From: Actinomadura citrea
Lineage (GTDB): Bacteria; Actinomycetota; Actinomycetes; Streptosporangiales; Streptosporangiaceae
DNA length: 64,000 bases
Reading direction: 5' to 3'
Assembly: GCF_013409045.1 (NCBI RefSeq)
Contig: NZ_JACCBT010000001.1
Coordinates: forward strand, 6,324,001-6,388,000
Position 1 is the stretch's first letter, and each line of letters begins with the position of its first letter. Of this stretch, positions 18,910 through 27,992 are shown piece after piece. The notes below the pieces were generated by a model that saw nothing but the letters and a program-made list of their open reading frames with translations, had not been told where the DNA came from and ran no database searches. The position numbers and the translations under genes are program-made.

Positions 18910-20028
18910 ATGATGCCTCGGAAGACCTCCGCCCTCGTCACGGCGGCTCTCACGGCCGGAGTGCTCGCGACCGGAGGGCTCGCGTCCCCCGCGTCGGCCG
19001 CGGCCCGCGGCCGGTTCGCACCGGTCCCGCTGCCGTTCTTCTGGCCGAACAACAGCCTCTACGACGTCGACGCCGCCTCGCCCGACAGCGTCTGGATCGC
19101 CGGGAACCAGGGCGAACTGGTGATCCCCGGCCCGATCCCGGGCACCGGGCAGAGCATCCCGGGAAACCCCGTCGTCCGGCGCTGGAAGGACGCCCGCTGG
19201 GTCGAGTACGGCCTCCAGAACCTGTCCGCCCGCGGCACCATCGCCGACGTCGACGCGGCCGGTCCCGAGGACGTGTGGATCACCGGCCCGAAGTACGGCT
19301 CGGGCGACACGGCCACGGTGACCCCCTACGTGGCGCATTTCACCGGGTCGCGGTTCGAGCAGGTGGCACTGCCGTCCGGCGCCCGCGCCGCGGACCTCCA
19401 GGCGAGGGCCGACGGCGTCTGGGTCGGCACCGACGGCGACGTCTACCGCCGGACGGGCGATACCTGGACGCACATCACCGCCATCCCTGACATGCAGCGG
19501 TACGCGTCCTACATCCGGGCCGACGACGACATCTGGTTCCTCGGCACCGCCTCCCGCACCGACCAGACGCTCGCCGCACACCACTGGGACGGGCGATCCT
19601 GGCGGAGCGTCCCCGTGCACGAGCCCGTCCCCGGGACCGGCTTCACCGACATGATCGCCCTCTCCCCCACCGACGCCTGGGCCACCGGCATCAGTTACCG
19701 CACGTCCCCGGCCTCACCCGTCCTGATGCACTGGAACGGCACGGCCTGGACGGGCGTCACCCCGCCGCCCGGCCTCAACGCCCTCACCAGGATCGTCGAG
19801 GGCGAGGACGGGACGCTGTGGGCGCTCGGGCACTCGCTCGACGAGCCCGCCGAGCCCGGCCTGCTCCGCTACGGCGGCGGGACCTGGGAGCGCGTCCCGA
19901 CCACCGCCGTGCCCAACAGGAGCAACATCTACGCGACCGCGCTCGCGGTCGTCCCCGGTACCGGCGCCCTGTGGACGCTCGGGTCCGTGAACATCGGCGG
20001 GCCGGTCGTCCTCACCGACGGCCCGTGA
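18910..20028 (+). CDS. secreted beta-propeller-like protein
   Basis: A 372-residue exported protein: Sec-type signal peptide with an ASA-A cleavage-like site near residue 31, then repeats of about 45-60 residues carrying the pattern DVDAxxPDxVWIxG, seen as LYDVDAASPDSVWIAGN, IADVDAAGPEDVWITGP, IALSPTDAWATGI and GEDGTLWALGH, each followed by WxGxxW-type strands (HHWDGRSWRSV, MHWNGTAWTGV, LRYGGGTWERV). This is typical of the uncharacterised extracellular propeller proteins common in Streptomyces and Actinomadura. No catalytic motif is evident. It sits between hemE and hemY on the opposite strand and appears leaderless. Confidence 0.75.
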   Translation: MMPRKTSALVTAALTAGVLATGGLASPASAAARGRFAPVPLPFFWPNNSLYDVDAASPDSVWIAGNQGELVIPGPIPGTGQSIPGNPVVRRWKDARWVEYGLQNLSARGTIADVDAAGPEDVWITGPKYGSGDTATVTPYVAHFTGSRFEQVALPSGARAADLQARADGVWVGTDGDVYRRTGDTWTHITAIPDMQRYASYIRADDDIWFLGTASRTDQTLAAHHWDGRSWRSVPVHEPVPGTGFTDMIALSPTDAWATGISYRTSPASPVLMHWNGTAWTGVTPPPGLNALTRIVEGEDGTLWALGHSLDEPAEPGLLRYGGGTWERVPTTAVPNRSNIYATALAVVPGTGALWTLGSVNIGGPVVLTDGP

Positions 20029-20105
20029 TCACCGCGTGCCCGCTTCGTGCCCGGATCGCGACCGGCCCCGGGGAACGGTGATCCGCCGCACCCCGTCCAA
20101 GCCCC

Positions 20106-21104
20106 ATGCGGATCGTCAGGAGCATCACCTGCGCACTGGTCGTCCTGCCGCTGGCCGCGGGCATGGCCGCGTGCGGGGGCGGCGACCACTCCTCCGGAGC
20201 GTCGGACTCCGCCCCCCGGGGCATGGCCACGGCGCCGGCCCTGCCGGGCGGCGCCCGGCGCGCCGAGGGCGCCCCGCAGAGCGGGACCGCGCGGCCGGAG
20301 GCGCCCCTGCCCACCGGGCGCGAGGTCGTCCACACGGCCGACCTGCGGGTGCGGGCCGGGGACGTGGAGGCCGCCGCCGCCAAGGCCAAGCAGCTGGTCG
20401 CCGCGGCGGGCGGCTACGTCGAGCGGGAGTCGACGTCGAGCGACCCGGCCCGCTCGGAGATCGCGCTCAGGATCCCCGGTGACCGGTACGCCGAGGTGCT
20501 GGGCCGGCTCGGCGCCGAGCTCGGCACGAAGCTGTCGCTCAGCCAGCAGGCCGAGGACGTCACGGGCGAGGTGGCCGACGTCGACGCGCGGGTGCGGTCC
20601 GCGAAGGCCGCGCTGGAGTCGTTCCGCAAGCTGCTCGACCGGGCGAACTCCGTCAGCGAGATCATGAGCATCGAGCAGGAGATCTCCGAGCGGGAGGCCG
20701 ACCTGGAGGCGCTCCAGGCGCGCCAGAAGTCGCTCGCCCACCGCACGCGGTTCGCGACCGTGACCGTGACGCTCGTGAGCAAGGCCCCGCCGCCCGAGAA
20801 GGACGAGCCCCGCGGCGGATTCGTCGGCGGGCTGGAGAACGGGTGGCACGCGTTCACCGCGTTCGTCGGCGGCGTCGCCGCCGTGGTCGGCTGGCTGCTG
20901 CCGTTCCTCGTCGCGGGCGCCGTGATCGGGCTGCCGGCGCTGGCCCTGCGCCGCCGGGTGCGCGCCCGGTCCGCGGACGGCGACGCGGCCGACCCCGCGC
21001 AGGACCCGGAGCAGGCACCGGAGCCGGATGACGCGAAGGCCGCCGTCGGCGCGGGCGAGGACCCCTCGCGGGCACCGCGGCAGGGGCCGCCGCCGCCCGT
21101 CTAG
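20106..21104 (+). CDS. DUF4349 membrane-anchored lipoprotein
   Basis: A 332-residue envelope protein. A lipoprotein signal (LPLAAGMAACGG, lipidated Cys at about 23) is followed by a low-complexity linker, the DUF4349 domain (VVHTADLRVRAGDVEAAAAKA, VEREST, IALRIPGDRYAEVLGRL, then coiled-coil ESFRKLLDRANSVSEIMSIEQEISEREADLEALQAR), a C-terminal membrane helix (about residues 255-285) and a charged Pro/Ala/Asp tail. The domain function is not known; the fold resembles periplasmic adaptor hairpins. The gene follows the propeller-like gene by 77 bases and overlaps the hemE stop by four bases in convergent orientation. Confidence 0.85.
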   Translation: MRIVRSITCALVVLPLAAGMAACGGGDHSSGASDSAPRGMATAPALPGGARRAEGAPQSGTARPEAPLPTGREVVHTADLRVRAGDVEAAAAKAKQLVAAAGGYVERESTSSDPARSEIALRIPGDRYAEVLGRLGAELGTKLSLSQQAEDVTGEVADVDARVRSAKAALESFRKLLDRANSVSEIMSIEQEISEREADLEALQARQKSLAHRTRFATVTVTLVSKAPPPEKDEPRGGFVGGLENGWHAFTAFVGGVAAVVGWLLPFLVAGAVIGLPALALRRRVRARSADGDAADPAQDPEQAPEPDDAKAAVGAGEDPSRAPRQGPPPPV

Positions 21105-22195
21105 TGCGGGTCGTCGGTGCTCGCCTCGTGGACGAGGTCGGCGAGGCGGGCCAGCATGTCCGGGTCCATGGACGGCAGGACGCCGTGGCCCAGGTTGAAG
21201 ATGTGCCCCTCGGCGGTGCGGCCGCGGGCCAGCACGTCGCGGGCGCGGCGCTCCACGATCTCCCACGGCGCGAAGAGGACCGCCGGGTCGAGGTTGCCCT
21301 GCAGGGCCTTGCCCGGCTCCACCCGGCTGACGGCCTCGTCCAGCGGCACCCGCCAGTCGACGCCGACGACGTCCGCCCCCGCCTCGCCCATCAGGCCGAG
21401 CAGCTCGCCCGTCCCGACGCCGAAGTGGATGCGCGGGACGCCGAGCGGCTCGATCTCGGCGAACACGCGGCGGGCGTGCGGCAGGACGTACTCGCGGTAG
21501 TCCTGCGCGGCGACCGCGCCCACCCACGAGTCGAAGACCTGCACGGCGCTCGCCCCGGCCGCGACCTGCACCTTCAGGAACGCGATCGTGAGGTCGGCCA
21601 GGCGCTCCATGAGCCGGGCCCACAGCTCCGGCTCGCCGTACATCATCGCCTTGGTGCGCTCGTGGTTCTTGGACGGGCCGCCCTCGATCAGGTACGAGGC
21701 GAGCGTGAAGGGGCCTCCGGCGAACCCGATGAGCGGCGTCGCGCCCAGCTCGCCGACCAGGCCCCCCACGGCCTCGGTCACGTACGGGACGTCGTCGGGC
21801 GAGAGGGGGCGCAGGACGTCCAGGCCCGCGGCGTCGCGGATGGGATCGGCGATGACCGGGCCGACGCCGGGCTTGATGTCGAGGTCGACGCCGACCGCGC
21901 GGAGCGGCACCATGATGTCGCTGTAGAAGATCGCCGCGTCCACCGCGTACCGGCGCAGCGGCTGCATCGTGATCTCCACGATCATGTCCGGGCGGGTGCA
22001 CGACTCCAGCATCGGGACGCCCTCGCGGACCCGCAGGTACTCCGGCAGCGAGCGACCCGCCTGGCGCATGAACCACACGGGCGTGTGCGGCACCGGCAGG
22101 CGCCGGCAGGCCAGCAGGAAGGGGCTCTCGGCGAGGCCGCCGTCGTCGGGCGTGCGCGCAGAGTGGTCGTTCGAACGGGCTGCGTCAGCGGTCAC
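21101..22195 (-). CDS. hemE: uroporphyrinogen decarboxylase
   Basis: Decarboxylates uroporphyrinogen III to coproporphyrinogen III, feeding HemY and HemQ. Both UroD signatures are present: PVWFMRQAGRSLPEY near the N-terminus and GFAGGPFTLASYLIEGG in the middle; FYSDIMVPLRAVGVDL and the C-terminal FNLGHGVLPSMDPD also fit. The GTG at 22195 (VTADAARSND) gives 364 residues; the family core begins at about residue 24, so a slightly different start is possible. In many actinobacteria hemE, hemY and hemQ are contiguous; here two opposite-strand genes (18910-21104) intervene, and DUF3000 and rnd lie on the other side as is usual. Confidence 0.95.
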   Translation of the reverse strand: MTADAARSNDHSARTPDDGGLAESPFLLACRRLPVPHTPVWFMRQAGRSLPEYLRVREGVPMLESCTRPDMIVEITMQPLRRYAVDAAIFYSDIMVPLRAVGVDLDIKPGVGPVIADPIRDAAGLDVLRPLSPDDVPYVTEAVGGLVGELGATPLIGFAGGPFTLASYLIEGGPSKNHERTKAMMYGEPELWARLMERLADLTIAFLKVQVAAGASAVQVFDSWVGAVAAQDYREYVLPHARRVFAEIEPLGVPRIHFGVGTGELLGLMGEAGADVVGVDWRVPLDEAVSRVEPGKALQGNLDPAVLFAPWEIVERRARDVLARGRTAEGHIFNLGHGVLPSMDPDMLARLADLVHEASTDDPH

Positions 22196-22343
22196 GTTGT
22201 GATGGTCCCACGAAAAGCCGATGGGAGAGCACCGGAGTGGCGCGTGAGGCGCAACGAACTTCCGGACACGCCGAGCGAAGTCCCGCATTCTGTCACCGGC
22301 GCATGCGAACGTGATGCGTGTCATAGCCGAGGGAGGTTCCCCC

Positions 22344-22565
22344 TTGTACTGCTTCACCTGCGGTGATGAACGGGTGTTCGAGCAGCCGCCGTGCGAGGAC
22401 GTGCACGGCGAGGAGTGCCCCGAGCGGGCCTGCGCCGACTGCGGTTCGGCCGTCCTGGTCGGCCCGCCGCCCGCCGTGACCGCCGTGACCGCCCCGGCCC
22501 CCCGCCGGGCCTCCGAGACCGCCCGGGCGCGCGGCCGCGCCGCCACCGTGCGGGCCGTGGCCTGA
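22344..22565 (+). CDS. small cysteine-rich zinc-ribbon-like protein
   Basis: A 73-residue protein with four-plus cysteines arranged as YCFTCGDE near the start, PPCEDVHGEECPERACADCGSAVLV in the middle (shown in parts: PPCEDVHGEECPE, RACADCGSAVL), resembling a paired zinc ribbon, then an Ala/Pro/Arg-rich tail. The TTG at 22344 is chosen because GGGAGG lies seven bases upstream and the metal-binding segment begins at residue 2; longer in-frame starts add a non-conserved leader. It is divergent from hemE and precedes the DUF3000 gene. A role in nucleic-acid or protein binding is possible, but nothing specific can be said. Confidence 0.7.
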   Translation: MYCFTCGDERVFEQPPCEDVHGEECPERACADCGSAVLVGPPPAVTAVTAPAPRRASETARARGRAATVRAVA

Positions 22566-22716
22566 CCGGCCCGGCCCCCGAGACGAAACCTGTGCCGTGC
22601 CTGCCTCCCCTCCACGTCCACCGGCCGCCCCCTGCGGCACCGCCCCGTCCCACCGCCACCGGCCCGAGCCGGTGCCCGGCGACCCGACACTTCCCCGCGA
22701 TCAGGCCGGTCCACCC

Positions 22717-23283
22717 ATGAACCCACCTGCCTTCCAGCGGGCCGTCGACACGCTGCGCGAAATCCTCGGCGGGCCCGCCCTCCGGCCGGAGCTCGACCTG
22801 GAGGACATGCCCGCCCCGCAGAGCCTGGCGCCGTACGCGGCGGCCATGTCCGGCAGCGTCTACCGCGACGACGACGCCGAGGTCGCCATGGGCCGCCTCA
22901 TCGTGCTGTACGACCCCGACGGCCGCGCCGGCTGGACGAACGGCTTCCGGGTCGTCGCCTACATCCGCGCCGACCTGGAGCCCGACATCGCCGCCGACGA
23001 GCTGATCGGCTCCGTCGCGTGGGACTGGCTGCTGGAGGCCCTGGAGCCCGCCGGCTACGCCGGGGTGTCGGGGACGATCACCCGCGCGGTGTCGGAGAGC
23101 TTCGGCGACAAGCGCGACGAGCCGTCCACCACGGAGCTGGAGCTGCGCGCCTCGTGGTCCCCGACCGGCGACGATCTCGCCGGTCACGTGCTGGCCTGGT
23201 GCGAGGTGATGTGCACCACGGCGGGGCTCCCGCCGGCCGGTGTCGCCGAGCTGCCGGACCGGCCTGGCGGCGCGGGCGGCTGA
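22717..23283 (+). CDS. DUF3000 protein
   Basis: A 188-residue cytoplasmic protein of the actinobacteria-specific DUF3000 family: FQRAVDTLREILG, RPELDLEDMPAPQSLAPYAAAM, GRLIVLYDPDGRAGW, FRVVAYIRADLEPDIAADEL and the C-terminal SWSPTGDDLAGHVLAWCEVMCT segment are characteristic. Function is unknown, but the family is almost always found between hemE and the ribonuclease D gene, as here. The ATG at 22717 fits family starts; no strong ribosome site is visible. It ends 19 bases before the rnd start, so the two are probably co-transcribed. Confidence 0.9.
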   Translation: MNPPAFQRAVDTLREILGGPALRPELDLEDMPAPQSLAPYAAAMSGSVYRDDDAEVAMGRLIVLYDPDGRAGWTNGFRVVAYIRADLEPDIAADELIGSVAWDWLLEALEPAGYAGVSGTITRAVSESFGDKRDEPSTTELELRASWSPTGDDLAGHVLAWCEVMCTTAGLPPAGVAELPDRPGGAGG

Positions 23284-23302
23284 GCGACGTACGGTAGGGG
23301 GC

Positions 23303-24703
23303 GTGAGCACAGCGTCCGAAACCGAGGCGGCGGGGGAGAACACGGAAGAAGTGGGAGTGTCCGAAACGCGCGCCACCGGCCCCGAACGGGGCGCCGGTGC
23401 GGAGAAGACGGCGGCGACCCCTCCCGGGACCGTTCCCGGGCCGGCCGGGCCGGGCCCCGACCAGGCGAGCGCGGAGGCCGACACCGGTCCTCCCGCCGTC
23501 CCGCTGCTGGAGCCGCGCGAGGGCGTCCCGCCGGTGCTCACCGCTCCCGCCGACCTGGAACGCGTCATCGCGGCGTTCGCCGCGGGCACCGGTCCCGTCG
23601 CGGTCGACGCCGAGCGGGCCTCCGGCTACCGGTACGGGCAGCGCGCCTACCTGATCCAGCTGCGCCGCGCGGGCGCCGGCACCGCGCTGATCGACCCGGT
23701 CGCGCTGCCCGACCTGTCCGGGCTGGACGCCGCGCTCGCCGACGCCGAGATGGTGCTGCACGCCGCCAACCAGGACCTGCCGTGCCTGGCCGAGGTCGGG
23801 CTCGTCCCGCGCCGGCTGTTCGACACCGAGCTGGCCGGGCGGCTGCTCGGCTACCCCCGGGTCGGGCTCGGCTCCATGGTCGAGAACGTGCTCGGCTTCG
23901 TGCTGGAGAAGGGCTACTCGGCGGCCGACTGGTCGACGCGCCCCCTTCCCGACGACTGGCTGCGCTACGCCGCGCTGGACGTCGAGCTGCTGGTCGAGCT
24001 GCGCGACGTGCTCCGTGAGGAGCTGGAGGCGGCGGGCAAGCTGGAGTGGGCGCGGGAGGAGTTCGCGGCGATCCTGGCCACGCCGCCGAAGCCGCCGCGT
24101 CCCGACCCGTGGCGCCGCACGTCCGGCATCCACCGGGTGCGCAACCGGCGGGCGCTCGCCGCCGTCCGCGAGGTCTGGGAGGCGCGCGACAAGATCGCCC
24201 AGGAGCGGGACCTGTCCCCCGGCCGGGTGCTCCAGGACTCGGCGATCATCGAGCTGGCGCAGAAGTCCCCGAAGACCCCGGCCGAGCTGCAGGCCCTGCC
24301 GACGATGCGGGGCCGCGGCGCCCGCCGGCACCAGTCGGCGTGGCTGCGCGCCGTCGCCCGCGCCCGCGAGCTCGGCGAGCGCGCGCTGCCCGAGTCCAAC
24401 CTGCCCGGCGACGGGCCGCCGCCCGCGCACCGCTGGGCCGACCGCGACCCGGAGGCCGCCAAGCGGCTCACCGCGGCCCGCGCCGTCGTCGCCGCGCTCG
24501 CCGAGGAGCACTCGATGCCGTCGGAGAACCTCGTGCAGCCCGACTACGTCCGCCGACTGGCGTGGACGCCCCCGGCGGAGGCTTCGGCGTCCGCGATCGG
24601 CGCCGCCCTGCGCGGCCTCGGCGCCCGCGGCTGGCAGGTGGAGCTCACCGCCCAGCCGATCGCCAAGGCTTTCCTGCGCCTCGACAGCAAGGGCGAGCTC
24701 TAG
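23303..24703 (+). CDS. rnd: ribonuclease D-like 3'-5' exoribonuclease
   Basis: 3'-5' exonuclease expected to trim structured RNA precursors. The 466-residue product begins with about 80 low-complexity residues (Ala, Glu, Gly, Pro) absent from E. coli RNase D. The DEDDy nuclease domain follows with Exo I VAVDAERASGY (D and E), Exo II LHAANQDLPCL (D), and Exo III YAALDVELLVEL (Tyr and Asp). An HRDC domain (DKIAQERDLSPGRVLQDSAI) and a second helical C-terminal domain complete it. The GTG at 23303 has GTAGGGGG upstream. Located just after DUF3000, the standard actinobacterial arrangement; dxs, often next, is elsewhere in this window (60560-62482). Confidence 0.92.
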   Translation: MSTASETEAAGENTEEVGVSETRATGPERGAGAEKTAATPPGTVPGPAGPGPDQASAEADTGPPAVPLLEPREGVPPVLTAPADLERVIAAFAAGTGPVAVDAERASGYRYGQRAYLIQLRRAGAGTALIDPVALPDLSGLDAALADAEMVLHAANQDLPCLAEVGLVPRRLFDTELAGRLLGYPRVGLGSMVENVLGFVLEKGYSAADWSTRPLPDDWLRYAALDVELLVELRDVLREELEAAGKLEWAREEFAAILATPPKPPRPDPWRRTSGIHRVRNRRALAAVREVWEARDKIAQERDLSPGRVLQDSAIIELAQKSPKTPAELQALPTMRGRGARRHQSAWLRAVARARELGERALPESNLPGDGPPPAHRWADRDPEAAKRLTAARAVVAALAEEHSMPSENLVQPDYVRRLAWTPPAEASASAIGAALRGLGARGWQVELTAQPIAKAFLRLDSKGEL

Positions 24704-24743
24704 GCCGGACTTGCACGGGGGCGACCGCGAGGCACACACTGGC

Positions 24744-24762
24744 TTAGGTTAGGTTTGCCTAA
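24744..24762. promoter_or_regulatory. DtxR/IdeR iron box
   Basis: TTAGGTTAGGTTTGCCTAA matches the 19-base DtxR/IdeR consensus TTAGGTTAGGCTAACCTAA at 16 positions. It lies 32 bases upstream of the iron permease start, where an iron-loaded repressor would block transcription. The site is strong by eye and its position makes biological sense. Confidence 0.88.
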
Positions 24763-24794
24763 AACGTCCGTGCGATCCCCCGAGGAGTGCGTCG

Positions 24795-25658
24795 ATGCTG
24801 CTGGGCAACTTCCTCATCGGCCTGCGTGAGGGGCTCGAGGCCGCCCTGGTCGTGAGCATCCTGATCGCCTACCTGGTGAAGACCGGCAACCGCCGGGCCC
24901 TGCTCCCCGTCTGGACGGGCATCGGCGCCGCCGTCGTCCTGGCGTGCGCGTTCGGGATCGCGCTGAGCGCCGCGTCGTCGGAGATGCAGTTCAAGACGCA
25001 GGAGCTGTTCGGCGGCATCCTGTCGATCATCGCGGTGGGGCTGGTCACCTGGATGGTCTTCTGGATGCGCAAGACCGCCCGGTTCATGAAGGCCGAGCTG
25101 GAGGGCAGGCTGGAGGGCGCGCTCGACGTCGGCCCGCTCGCCCTCGCCGCCGTCGCGTTCCTGGCCGTCGGGCGCGAGGGGCTGGAGACCGCGCTGTTCC
25201 TGTGGACGAACATCTCCAACTCCTCCGGCGGGTCCACCCAGCCGATCACCGGCGCGTTCCTCGGCCTCGCCGTGGCCGTCGCCCTCGGCTACCTGCTCTA
25301 CCGCGGCGGCCTCAAGATCAACCTCAAGCGGTTCTTCACCTGGACGGGCGCCGCGCTCATCGTCGTCGCCGCCGGCGTGTTCGGCTACGGCTTCCACGAC
25401 CTCCAGGAGGCCGAGGTGTTCCCCGGCCTGCACTCGGTCGCGCTGGAGCCGCACGCCTTCTTCGCCAAGTTCGGCGACGCCGGCGACTGGATGCAGACCG
25501 TCTTCCAGGGCGTCCTGAACGTCACGCCGCAGATCACCTGGCTGCAGCTGGTCATGTGGGCGGCCTACCTGGTGCCGGTGATGGTGCTGTTCCTGCGCAG
25601 CCCGTCGCCGTCCAAGCCCGCCCCGGCCAAGGCCACCGAGCCGGCGCCGTCGTCCTGA
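24795..25658 (+). CDS. FTR1-family high-affinity iron permease (EfeU-like)
   Basis: Integral membrane iron transporter of the FTR1/EfeU (OFeT) family. The 287-residue product has about seven helices and the two REGLE iron motifs, REGLEAAL at residues 11-18 and REGLETAL near 124-131, both with the acidic residues intact; EFeU-like C-terminal MVLFLRSP is followed by a short Pro/Ala tail. An almost perfect DtxR/IdeR box upstream implies induction under iron limitation. Unlike the E. coli efeUOB operon, no EfeO (cupredoxin/M75) or EfeB (peroxidase) gene follows; the next gene is convergent only eight bases away, so it works alone or with partners encoded elsewhere. Confidence 0.93.
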   Translation: MLLGNFLIGLREGLEAALVVSILIAYLVKTGNRRALLPVWTGIGAAVVLACAFGIALSAASSEMQFKTQELFGGILSIIAVGLVTWMVFWMRKTARFMKAELEGRLEGALDVGPLALAAVAFLAVGREGLETALFLWTNISNSSGGSTQPITGAFLGLAVAVALGYLLYRGGLKINLKRFFTWTGAALIVVAAGVFGYGFHDLQEAEVFPGLHSVALEPHAFFAKFGDAGDWMQTVFQGVLNVTPQITWLQLVMWAAYLVPVMVLFLRSPSPSKPAPAKATEPAPSS

Positions 25659-25665
25659 CGCCTCG

Positions 25666-26028
25666 TCAGAGATCGGGCAGCGGGTCGCGGGGAAGGCTGT
25701 CGCGGGCGAACACCTCGGCGTCGGCCGCGTTGACGACCGGCACGTACTCGTCGTCGAGCTCGAACACGGCGCCCGCGAACTCGAACGACGCGCCGACACC
25801 CGTCTCCACCGGCCCGATCCGGGTGCCGCGCGGGTAGCTGCCCCAGATGCTCTTCGGGGTGCTGCGGCTCAGCGAGCCGGTGGAGATCACCGCGACCTGG
25901 TCGCCCGTGACCACGAAGAGGAAGCCCGCGCCGCCGCCGTAGGTCATCGCGGGGAAGATGTAGCGGATCTCCCCGTCGATCCCGAGGAACTCCCTGCAGC
26001 GCTCGCGGAGCGGGCGTGGCACCGGCAT
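25666..26028 (-). CDS. hypothetical cytoplasmic protein
   Basis: A 120-residue soluble protein without signal or membrane segment. Recognisable stretches are CREFLGIDGEIRYIFPAM, GFLFVVTGDQVAVISTGSLSR (shown in part: FLFVVTGDQVAVIST) and GPVETGVGASFEFAGAVFELDDEYVPVVNAADAEVF (part: FELDDEYVPVVNAAD), which suggest a small beta-rich PH-like fold. The ATG at 26028 is preferred to an upstream in-frame ATG at 26079 because GGGGGAGG lies about 13 bases before it. It ends eight bases from the convergent iron permease stop. Similar proteins occur in other Streptosporangiales; function unknown. Confidence 0.65.
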   Translation of the reverse strand: MPVPRPLRERCREFLGIDGEIRYIFPAMTYGGGAGFLFVVTGDQVAVISTGSLSRSTPKSIWGSYPRGTRIGPVETGVGASFEFAGAVFELDDEYVPVVNAADAEVFARDSLPRDPLPDL

Positions 26029-26103
26029 GGTGGTTGAGGCACCTCCCCCAGGGCGGGTCGACGTCGCCCAATCATGCACCGATCGGACAGATCGTGACCA
26101 GCC

Positions 26104-27285
26104 TCACGCGGCCGCGAGCGCCGCGGTCGGCGGCAGCCGCGCCGCCCGCGCCGCCGGGTACAGGCCCGCGACCGTCCCGATCGCCAGGGTCGCGGCGAGC
26201 GCGCCGCCGAGCGCCCACACCGGCACGACCGGCGGCCACCCCTTCCACAGCGCGAACCCGGTGGTCACCACCGCGCCGAGCACGACCCCGGCCGCGCCGC
26301 CGAACGCCGACAGCAGCAGCGACTCGGCGAGGAACTGGACGCGGACCTGGCCGCGGGTGGCGCCGAGCGACCGGCGCAGCCCGATCTCGCGGCGCCGTTC
26401 CAGCACCGAGATCACCATCGTGTTGGCGACCCCGACCCCGCCGACCAGCAGCGCGACGGCGCCGAGCCCGAGCAGCAGCCCGGTGAACGCCCCGGACGCC
26501 GCGGCCCGCGCCTCCAGGGCGTCCGAGGGCCGGCTGACCTGGACCTCCTCGGGACGCTCGGGGTTGACCGTCCGGGCGAGGACGTCCCGGACGTCGCCGA
26601 CCGAGGCGTCCGCCGAGCGCTCGTAGATCGTCGTGGGGTGCCCGTCGAAGCCGAGGTACCGGCGTGCGGCGTCCCAGCCGACGAGGGCGGAGCGGTCGAT
26701 CTCCGGGGCCAGCTCCGCCGGGCGGAGCACGCCGAGGACGACGAACCACCGGCCGCCGATCCAGACCTGGCCGCCCGCCCGGTCCAGGCCGAGCCGCCGC
26801 GCCGCCTCCGACCCGAGCACGACGACGGGACGTCCCTCGGTGGCCGCGTCCGGCCGCCGCCCGCTCGCCGGCGCGACGTCGAGGGTGCCGAGCAGCCCGG
26901 CCGTCGCGGCCTGCACGGCGATCCCCTGCGTGACCTCCTCCGGGATCCTGTCGGTGCGGCGGACGGTGGCCTCCACCGACCCCGTCGCGCCGACCGCCGT
27001 GACCGGCCCGATCCGCCGCACCATCTCCGGTGCCGTCTCGGGCAGCTCCGCCTTGGCTCCGAACAGCGTGTCGCCCGGCTTGGCCGTCAGCAGGTTCGTG
27101 CCGAGCCTGTCGAGCCGCCGCAACAGGTCCTCCCGGCTGGAGGAGGAGATCCCGATGACGGCGACCATGGTCGCGATCCCGATCGCGATCCCGAGGGCCG
27201 ACAGCAGCACCCGCGTCGGACGGGCCCTGAGCCCTCCGAGCCCGACGCGCAGCACGTCGCCCGCACCGAGCCGCGCGGGCCTCAT
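26104..27285 (-). CDS. MacB-like ABC transporter permease
   Basis: A 393-residue FtsX/MacB-type permease: one N-terminal membrane helix ([20 protein letters not shown]), a large extracytoplasmic MacB_PCD domain (about residues 50-250), and three C-terminal helices with the FtsX signature [32 protein letters not shown] (shown in parts: [31 protein letters not shown]). Such mechanotransmission transporters move substrates or lipoproteins across the envelope rather than through a classic pore. Its ATG overlaps the ATPase stop by four bases. Last gene of a four-gene operon (29535 to 26104). Confidence 0.92.
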   Translation of the reverse strand: MRPARLGAGDVLRVGLGGLRARPTRVLLSALGIAIGIATMVAVIGISSSSREDLLRRLDRLGTNLLTAKPGDTLFGAKAELPETAPEMVRRIGPVTAVGATGSVEATVRRTDRIPEEVTQGIAVQAATAGLLGTLDVAPASGRRPDAATEGRPVVVLGSEAARRLGLDRAGGQVWIGGRWFVVLGVLRPAELAPEIDRSALVGWDAARRYLGFDGHPTTIYERSADASVGDVRDVLARTVNPERPEEVQVSRPSDALEARAAASGAFTGLLLGLGAVALLVGGVGVANTMVISVLERRREIGLRRSLGATRGQVRVQFLAESLLLSAFGGAAGVVLGAVVTTGFALWKGWPPVVPVWALGGALAATLAIGTVAGLYPAARAARLPPTAALAAA

Positions 27286-27992
27286 CGGCTCCCCACCCCC
27301 GCCCGCTCGTCCGCGACGATCACTCCGTCCCGGACCCGCACCCGCCGCGGCGCCCGAGCCGCCACCTCCATGTCGTGCGTGATCACCACGACGGTGGTGC
27401 CGGCGCGGTTCAGCTCGTCCAGCAGGGCGAGCACATCGGCGCCCGCGGCGGTGTCGAGGTTGCCGGTCGGCTCGTCCGCCAGCAGCAGGTCGGGCTCGCC
27501 CACGACCGCCCGCGCGACCGCGACCCGCTGCTGCTCGCCGCCCGACAGCTGGTGCGGCCGGTGCGCCGTCCGCTCCGCCAGCCCGACCCGAGCGAGCGCC
27601 GCCCGCGCCCGCTCCCGACGCTCCCGCAGCCCGACCCCGCTGTACAGGAGGCCGTCGGCGACGTTGTCGAGGGCGCTCACCCCCGCGGCCAGGTGGAACT
27701 GCTGGAACACGAACCCGATGTGCCGCGCCCGCAGCGCCGACAGCTCCCGGTCCGCGAGCCCCGCGACGTCGTGCCCGGCGACCCGCACGCTCCCCCGGGT
27801 CGGCCGGTCCAGCGTCCCGATCATGTGCAGCAGCGTCGACTTCCCCGACCCGGACGGCCCGACGATCGCCACCAGCTCCCCCGACGCGATCACCAGATCC
27901 ACCCCCCGCAGGGCCGCGACCCCGCCCGTGTACTCCTTGACCACCCCGCCCAGCTCCACGATGTCCGAGCCCTCGTCGTCGAAGCCCTTCAT
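27282..27992 (-). CDS. MacB/LolD-type ABC ATPase
   Basis: A 236-residue ATPase that powers the adjacent FtsX-type permease. Walker [11 protein letters not shown]-loop FVFQQFHL, signature [14 protein letters not shown], Walker [13 protein letters not shown] and the switch histidine in [11 protein letters not shown] are all intact. N-terminal residues 1-10 ([10 protein letters not shown]) precede the first strand. The ATG overlaps the stop of the adaptor gene by four bases and its own stop overlaps the permease start, so all three are coupled. Confidence 0.95.
   Translation of the reverse strand: MKGFDDEGSDIVELGGVVKEYTGGVAALRGVDLVIASGELVAIVGPSGSGKSTLLHMIGTLDRPTRGSVRVAGHDVAGLADRELSALRARHIGFVFQQFHLAAGVSALDNVADGLLYSGVGLRERRERARAALARVGLAERTAHRPHQLSGGEQQRVAVARAVVGEPDLLLADEPTGNLDTAAGADVLALLDELNRAGTTVVVITHDMEVAARAPRRVRVRDGVIVADERAGVGSR

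Noticed and set aside
20027-20083. GATCACCG and CGGTGATC inverted repeat after the propeller-like gene
   Set aside because: Arms perfect but the loop is about 40 bases, too long for a convincing terminator or operator.
24795-26028. Possible efeUOB operon
   Set aside because: Only the permease is present; the next gene is convergent and shows no EfeO or EfeB features.
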